This document shows positions 6,931-10,608 of a stretch of 10,608 nt of DNA, piece after piece. This stretch comes from Mesorhizobium sp. GTDB lineage: Bacteria; Pseudomonadota; Alphaproteobacteria; Rhizobiales; Rhizobiaceae. Every line of letters starts with the position of its first letter. Within the stretch, counting starts at the first letter, position 1. The notes under the pieces were generated by a model, which ran no database searches, had not been told where the DNA came from, and saw only the letters and a program-made list of their open reading frames with translations. The position numbers and the translations under genes are program-made. The stretch spans positions 1 through 10,608 of the forward strand of contig JAUYMV010000231.1 of NCBI GenBank assembly GCA_030698645.1, in the 5' to 3' direction.

Positions 6931-7695
6931 ATGCTGCGACAGACGAGAACGGCCCTGGTCACCGGCGGCGCACGCCGGATCGGCGGCGCGATCGCAGCCG
7001 ACCTCGCCGCGCACGGTTTTGCCGTCGCGATCCACTGCAACCGGTCACGCGAAACGGGCGAGGCGCTGGCCGCCCGGATCAATGCCGATGGCGGCCGGGC
7101 GGCCGTCGTCGAGGCGGACCTCACCGACATGGATGCGACGGGCGCATTGCTCGGGCGCGCCGCGGCGCTGGTCGGGCCGATCGACCTGCTCGTCAACTGC
7201 GCTTCGGTATTCGAGGACGACGATGTCACGGATTTCACTTGGGAGGTCTGGGACCGGCATTTCGACCTGCACGTCAAGGCGCCGGTGCTGCTGGCGCGCC
7301 GCTTCGCGGAAGCGCTACCGGAAACGCATCGCGGTCTCGTGGTCAATGTGATCGACCAGAGGGTGCTGCGTCCCACGCCGCGCTTCTTCAGCTATGGGCT
7401 GTCGAAATCGGCGCTGTGGGACGCCACCCGCACGATGGCGCAGGCGCTCGCCCCGCGCATCCGGGTCAACGCGATCGGACCCGGCCCGACGCTTGCCAAT
7501 GCGCGGCAATCGAAAGCCGATTTCGAGCGGCAGTTGGCCGGACTGATCCTGAAGGCCGGGCCTGACCTGTCGGAATTCGGCGCGACCATCCGATACCTCT
7601 ACGAAACAATGTCAGTAACCGGTCAGATGATCGCCATCGATGGCGGACAGCATCTTGCGTGGCAAACGCCGGATGTGACAGGCATGCGCGAATGA
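6931..7695 (+). CDS. Short-chain dehydrogenase/reductase resembling pteridine reductase / FolM
   Basis: A 254-residue classical-length SDR. The nucleotide loop is [12 protein letters not shown] (11-22), with R14/R15 and the HCNRS segment (35-39) suggesting NADPH. NCAS (89-92) replaces the usual NAG motif. The active site has Y155 and K159 (YGLSK), but the position normally held by the catalytic serine is D142 (NVIDQR). An Asp there is known in pteridine reductase PTR1 and a comparable T-D occurs in E. coli FolM (dihydromonapterin reductase), so reduction of a pterin or dihydrofolate is the best guess. The ribosome site AAGGTGGGG ends 8 nt before the ATG. Its stop overlaps uvrC in ATGA, so the two are translationally coupled. 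The C-terminal IDGGQHLAW is typical of SDRs. A plain SDR of another specificity cannot be excluded. Confidence 0.86.
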   Translation: MLRQTRTALVTGGARRIGGAIAADLAAHGFAVAIHCNRSRETGEALAARINADGGRAAVVEADLTDMDATGALLGRAAALVGPIDLLVNCASVFEDDDVTDFTWEVWDRHFDLHVKAPVLLARRFAEALPETHRGLVVNVIDQRVLRPTPRFFSYGLSKSALWDATRTMAQALAPRIRVNAIGPGPTLANARQSKADFERQLAGLILKAGPDLSEFGATIRYLYETMSVTGQMIAIDGGQHLAWQTPDVTGMRE

Positions 7696-9743
7696 GTCCT
7701 TCAATCAAGAACCCGCCAGCCGAAGCCGAACCTGACGTCGCCGGCATCATGCCGGGCGACGAGGCGGACGACGACGACATCGAGACGTCCGAGGAGCAGG
7801 CCGGGCCGGAACTGGACGCCCAATGGGACGGGTGGAACAGCGAAACCCAGGGCCTGTCCGGCGCCGAACTGATCCAGGCGCTGGTCAAGCGGTTGCCAAA
7901 CTCGCCCGGCGTCTACCGCATGATGAACGCGGCCGGCGACGTTCTCTACGTCGGCAAGGCGCGCAGTCTGAAGAAGCGCGTGACGAGCTACGCGCTCGGC
8001 CGCGGACACACCAACCGGATCGCACACATGGTGCGCGAGACGGCGTCGATGGAGTTCGTCGTCACCCGCACCGAGATCGAGGCGCTTCTGCTCGAAGCGA
8101 ATCTCATCAAGCGCTTGCGGCCGCGTTTCAATGTTCTGATGCGGGACGACAAGTCATTCCCCTATATCCTGCTGACGGGCGATCATCCGGCGCCGGGCAT
8201 CTTCAAGCATCGCGGCGCGCGGTCGCGCAAGGGCGACTATTTCGGGCCGTTCGCGTCGGCCGGCGCGGTCGGGCGCACCATCAACGCGCTGCAGCGGGCC
8301 TTCCTCCTGAGAAGCTGCACGGATTCGGTGTTCGAAAGCCGGACGCGCCCCTGCCTGCTCTATCAGATCAAGCGCTGCTCGGCGCCCTGCACGGGGGAGA
8401 TCTCGGCGCCGGACTATCTGGATCTGGTCAGCGAGGCGAAGGATTTCCTGTCCGGCCGCAGCCAGAAGGTGAAGACCGAAATCTCGCAGGCGATGCAGCG
8501 CGCGGCCGAGGCGATGGACTACGAACACGCCGCCGTCTATCGTGATCGCCTGAGCGCGCTATCCCACGTCCAGAGCCACCAGGGCATCAATCCGCAGAGC
8601 GTCGACGAAGCCGATGTCTTCGCCATCCACCAGGACGGCGGGCAAAGCTGCGTCGAGGTGTTCTTCTTCCGCACCGGGCAGAACTGGGGCAACCGGGCCT
8701 ACTTCCCGAAGGCCGATTCGTCGATCGAGTCGGCCGAGGTGCTCGGCGCATTCCTCGCCCAGTTCTACGACGACAAGCCGTGCCCGCGGCTCGTGCTCCT
8801 GTCGCATGCCGTCGAAGAGCAGGAACTGCTGGCGCAGGCGCTGTCCACCCGCGCGGGCCACAAGGTGACGGTCAGCGTGCCGGCGCGCGGCGAGAAGAAG
8901 GATCTGGTGGCGCATGCGCTGCAGAATGCGCGCGAGGCGCTCGGCAGAAGGCTCGCCGAAACCTCGACGCAGGCGATCCTGCTCGACGGGCTGGCGCAGA
9001 CCTTCGGACTGCCGGCCGCCCCGCGCCGCATCGAGGTCTACGACAATTCGCACATCATGGGCGCCAGCGCGGTCGGCGCGATGATCGTCGTCGGCCCGGA
9101 AGGATTCACCAAGAACCAGTACAGGAAGTTCAATATACGCTCGGAAACGATCACGCCGGGCGACGATCTCGGTATGATGCGGGAGGTGATGGAACGGCGC
9201 TTTTCGCGCCTGCTGCGTGAACAGGGTATGCCGGGAGAAACGCCGGTCGAGGCCGAGACTGGCGTCGAAAGCGACGAGGCCATGCCGGCCTGGCCGGATC
9301 TCATCCTGATCGACGGCGGACAGGGCCAGATGTCGGCGGTGCGCGCGATCCTCGAAGAACTCGGACTGGGCGGCAAGGTCACGGCGATCGGCGTGGCCAA
9401 GGGCGTCGACAGGGACGCGGGCCGCGAGCGCTTCTTCGTGTCCGGAAGGGAGGCGTTCACGCTGCCGCCGCGCGACCCGATACTGTATTTCATCCAGCGG
9501 CTGCGCGACGAGGCGCACCGCTTCGCCATCGGCACGCACCGCGCCCGACGCAAGAAGGAGCTGGTCAAGAACCCGCTCGACGAGATCGGCGGCATCGGTC
9601 CGGCGCGCAAGCGCGCGCTGCTGCACCATTTCGGCACCGCCAAGGCGGTCAGCCGCGCGGCCTTGTCCGACCTGCGCGCCGTCGAAGGCGTCTCGGAATC
9701 GCTCGCCAAGCAGATCTACGACCATTTTCACGACAACGGGTGA
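7692..9743 (+). CDS. uvrC: Excinuclease ABC subunit C
   Basis: A 683-residue nucleotide-excision-repair nuclease that makes both incisions with UvrA/UvrB. After an acidic N-terminal extension (about 1-60, [14 protein letters not shown]) come the GIY-YIG domain (about 70-148; GVY 73-75, YVG 86-88, E135 as metal ligand), a four-cysteine cluster C209, C221, C229 and C233 with the same spacing as the [4Fe-4S] ligands of E. coli UvrC, the UvrB-binding UVR motif (about 259-294), the RNase H-like nuclease (D451 in VYDNSH, D541 in LIDGGQGQ, H609 in DEAHRF) and a helix-hairpin-helix pair (about 627-683). All catalytic residues are present. I start at the ATG at 7692, which overlaps the SDR stop (ATGA); an upstream in-frame GTG at 7659 would add 11 residues and a longer overlap. 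E. coli UvrC is about 610 residues; the surplus is the N-terminal extension and a Glu-rich insert at about 511-534. Confidence 0.96.
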   Translation: MSPSIKNPPAEAEPDVAGIMPGDEADDDDIETSEEQAGPELDAQWDGWNSETQGLSGAELIQALVKRLPNSPGVYRMMNAAGDVLYVGKARSLKKRVTSYALGRGHTNRIAHMVRETASMEFVVTRTEIEALLLEANLIKRLRPRFNVLMRDDKSFPYILLTGDHPAPGIFKHRGARSRKGDYFGPFASAGAVGRTINALQRAFLLRSCTDSVFESRTRPCLLYQIKRCSAPCTGEISAPDYLDLVSEAKDFLSGRSQKVKTEISQAMQRAAEAMDYEHAAVYRDRLSALSHVQSHQGINPQSVDEADVFAIHQDGGQSCVEVFFFRTGQNWGNRAYFPKADSSIESAEVLGAFLAQFYDDKPCPRLVLLSHAVEEQELLAQALSTRAGHKVTVSVPARGEKKDLVAHALQNAREALGRRLAETSTQAILLDGLAQTFGLPAAPRRIEVYDNSHIMGASAVGAMIVVGPEGFTKNQYRKFNIRSETITPGDDLGMMREVMERRFSRLLREQGMPGETPVEAETGVESDEAMPAWPDLILIDGGQGQMSAVRAILEELGLGGKVTAIGVAKGVDRDAGRERFFVSGREAFTLPPRDPILYFIQRLRDEAHRFAIGTHRARRKKELVKNPLDEIGGIGPARKRALLHHFGTAKAVSRAALSDLRAVEGVSESLAKQIYDHFHDNG

Positions 9744-9769
9744 GGCTGGACGCAGGCGGGCGCCGTTCT

Positions 9770-9826
9770 GCTGGTCCAAGCGATTGGTCGATTTGCACGG
9801 CAATCGGCGGCTTGCTGTTGACCAGC
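9770..9826 (+). other. Bulged inverted repeat (potential RNA hairpin) in the uvrC-pgsA spacer
   Basis: The left arm GCTGGTCCAAGCGATTG (9770-9786) is fully complementary to three blocks on the right: CAATCG (9801-9806), CTTG (9811-9814) and GACCAGC (9820-9826). The right-arm bulges are 4 and 5 nt and the terminal loop is 14 nt. Seventeen pairs form in total. There is no U-tract after it, so it is not a standard terminator. It lies in the uvrC-pgsA intergenic sequence and ends 49 nt before the pgsA start. Confidence 0.5.
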
Positions 9827-9846
9827 GCCGTGCGCATCTGTTCAGA
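9818..9846 (+). promoter_or_regulatory. Weak promoter-like sequence upstream of pgsA
   Basis: TTGACC (9818-9823) matches five of six -35 positions, but the hexamer 17 bp downstream, TTCAGA (9841-9846), is a poor -10. It overlaps the right arm of the spacer hairpin. It would allow pgsA-moaD expression independent of uvrC, but support is thin. Confidence 0.2.
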
Positions 9847-9875
9847 GTGAAGGGGGGGCGGCAAAGAACGAGACC

Positions 9876-10466
9876 ATGGCGACACGCACATACAACATTC
9901 CGAATCTGCTGACCTACGGCCGCATCCTGGCCGTGCCCCTGATCGTCCTCTGCTTCTTCCTCGAAGGCCGGCTCGAATCCAGCGACTTCGCGCGCTGGAG
10001 CGCGCTCGGCCTGTTCGCGGCGGCGAGCATCACCGACTATCTCGACGGCTACCTGGCGCGCATCTGGAAGCAGACGTCGAACATCGGGCGCATGCTGGAC
10101 CCGATCGCCGACAAGCTCCTGGTGGTCACCTGCCTGATGCTGCTGGCCGCCGACCCGGTCGAAACCATCCATGGCTGGTCGCTTTGGGCGGCAATCATTA
10201 TCCTGTGCCGCGAAGTGCTCATCGCGGGACTGCGCGAATATCTGGCCGATCTGAAGGTCAGCCTGCCGGTGACGCGCCTGGCGAAATGGAAGACGACGAT
10301 CCAGATGGTGGCGATCGGCTTCCTGCTGGCCGGCCCCGCGGGCGACAAGGTGCTGCCCTACACCACCGAGATCGGCATCGTGCTGCTGTGGGTCTCGGCC
10401 ATCGTGACGCTCTATACGGGCTATGATTATTTCCGTGCCGGGCTGAAACATATCGTCGACGAGTGA
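9876..10466 (+). CDS. pgsA: CDP-diacylglycerol--glycerol-3-phosphate 3-phosphatidyltransferase
   Basis: A 196-residue integral inner-membrane enzyme that makes phosphatidylglycerol phosphate from CDP-diacylglycerol and glycerol-3-phosphate, the committed step to phosphatidylglycerol and cardiolipin. The CDP-alcohol phosphotransferase motif is complete: D54 and D57-G58, A61-R62, G71, D75 and D79 within TDYLDGYLAR and SNIGRMLDPIADK. The N-terminus MATRTYNIPNLLTYGRI is the usual PgsA opening. Hydrophobic segments fall near 17-30, 43-53, 80-92, 102-118, 143-152 and 165-182. The G-rich AGGGGGGG (9851-9858) is too far from the ATG to be an ideal ribosome site. It follows uvrC by 132 bp and precedes moaD by 4 bp. 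The uvrC-pgsA pairing also occurs in E. coli, which supports the call. Confidence 0.95.
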   Translation: MATRTYNIPNLLTYGRILAVPLIVLCFFLEGRLESSDFARWSALGLFAAASITDYLDGYLARIWKQTSNIGRMLDPIADKLLVVTCLMLLAADPVETIHGWSLWAAIIILCREVLIAGLREYLADLKVSLPVTRLAKWKTTIQMVAIGFLLAGPAGDKVLPYTTEIGIVLLWVSAIVTLYTGYDYFRAGLKHIVDE

Positions 10467-10470
10467 AACG

Positions 10471-10608
10471 ATGAAGCTCATCTATTTCGCCTGGGTGCGC
10501 GAACGGATCGGGAAGAGCGACGAGACGCTCGACCTGCCCGACGAGGTGCGCACGGTGCGCGATCTGCTGAGCTGGCTGAAGACGCGCGGTCCGGGTTACG
10601 AGGCCGCC
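10471..10608 (+). CDS. moaD: Molybdopterin synthase small subunit MoaD (5' part, cut by the window end)
   Basis: The first 46 residues are present, opening MKLIYFAWVRERIGKSDETL and continuing with a TVRDLLSWLKTRG helix, which matches the ubiquitin-like MoaD fold (family length about 80-85). The C-terminal Gly-Gly that becomes the thiocarboxylate is outside the window. MoaD donates sulfur, with MoaE, to convert precursor Z (cPMP) into molybdopterin. It starts 4 bp after pgsA and is probably cotranscribed; moaE is expected next. The cofactor pathway it serves supplies enzymes such as the molybdo-oxidoreductase at 852-2993. Confidence 0.88.
   Translation, partial: MKLIYFAWVRERIGKSDETLDLPDEVRTVRDLLSWLKTRGPGYEAA

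Noticed and set aside
8559..10481. A 640-codon open frame on the minus strand opposite uvrC and pgsA
   Set aside because: It is antisense to two clearly identified genes and spans their intergenic spacer. The composition is that of a codon-bias shadow and no family resemblance is visible.
1..10608. CRISPR arrays, tRNA/rRNA genes, insertion sequences, phage or defence genes
   Set aside because: No repeated spacer pattern, RNA gene signature, terminal repeats or transposase/recombinase motifs were found; the gene content is core chromosomal.

Overview
This window looks like an ordinary chromosomal stretch of a high-GC alphaproteobacterium, most likely of the Hyphomicrobiales (Rhizobiales; Mesorhizobium/Phyllobacteriaceae-like). 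The reasons are an Omp25/Omp31-type porin-like beta-barrel, the gene order SDR-uvrC-pgsA-moaD, which I recall from rhizobia and Brucella relatives, an N-terminally extended UvrC, and heavy G/C bias at third codon positions. The assignment rests on recalled family features, not on a database search. I see no tRNA, rRNA, CRISPR array, transposase, phage gene or insertion-sequence end.

Layout. Bases 1-862 hold the 3' end of purM and complete purN, overlapping in an ATGA (purine biosynthesis). Tail-to-tail with purN, and overlapping it by 11 bp, is a minus-strand gene (852-2993) for a cytoplasmic-looking molybdenum/tungsten bis-MGD oxidoreductase with an N-terminal [4Fe-4S] motif and no partner subunits nearby. 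Head-to-head with it is rlmJ (3077-3937), a 23S rRNA adenine methyltransferase. On the same strand follow a small exported four-cysteine protein of unknown function (3997-4428) and, 14 bp later, a lipoprotein of the ribonuclease T2 family (4443-5138). A YibF-like glutathione S-transferase (5233-5832) comes next. It ends at a strong bidirectional terminator shared with the convergent omp25-like outer membrane gene (5884-6525, minus strand).

A 405-bp divergent intergenic region (6526-6930) separates the omp gene from a rightward cluster. The cluster consists of a pteridine-reductase/FolM-like SDR (6931-7695), uvrC (7692-9743, ATGA overlap with the SDR), pgsA (9876-10466) and the 5' part of moaD (10471 to the window end). 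These genes are probably transcribed together, with a bulged hairpin in the uvrC-pgsA spacer. They serve unrelated housekeeping roles: pterin reduction, nucleotide excision repair, phosphatidylglycerol synthesis and molybdopterin synthesis. moaD belongs to the pathway that makes the cofactor used by the oxidoreductase at 852-2993, but the two genes are 7.5 kb apart and this need not be more than coincidence.

I do not see a convincing new multi-gene system. The items most worth following are the orphan molybdo-enzyme, the exported protein/RNase T2 pair with an altered second catalytic motif, the Asp-for-Ser SDR, and the structured uvrC-pgsA spacer.
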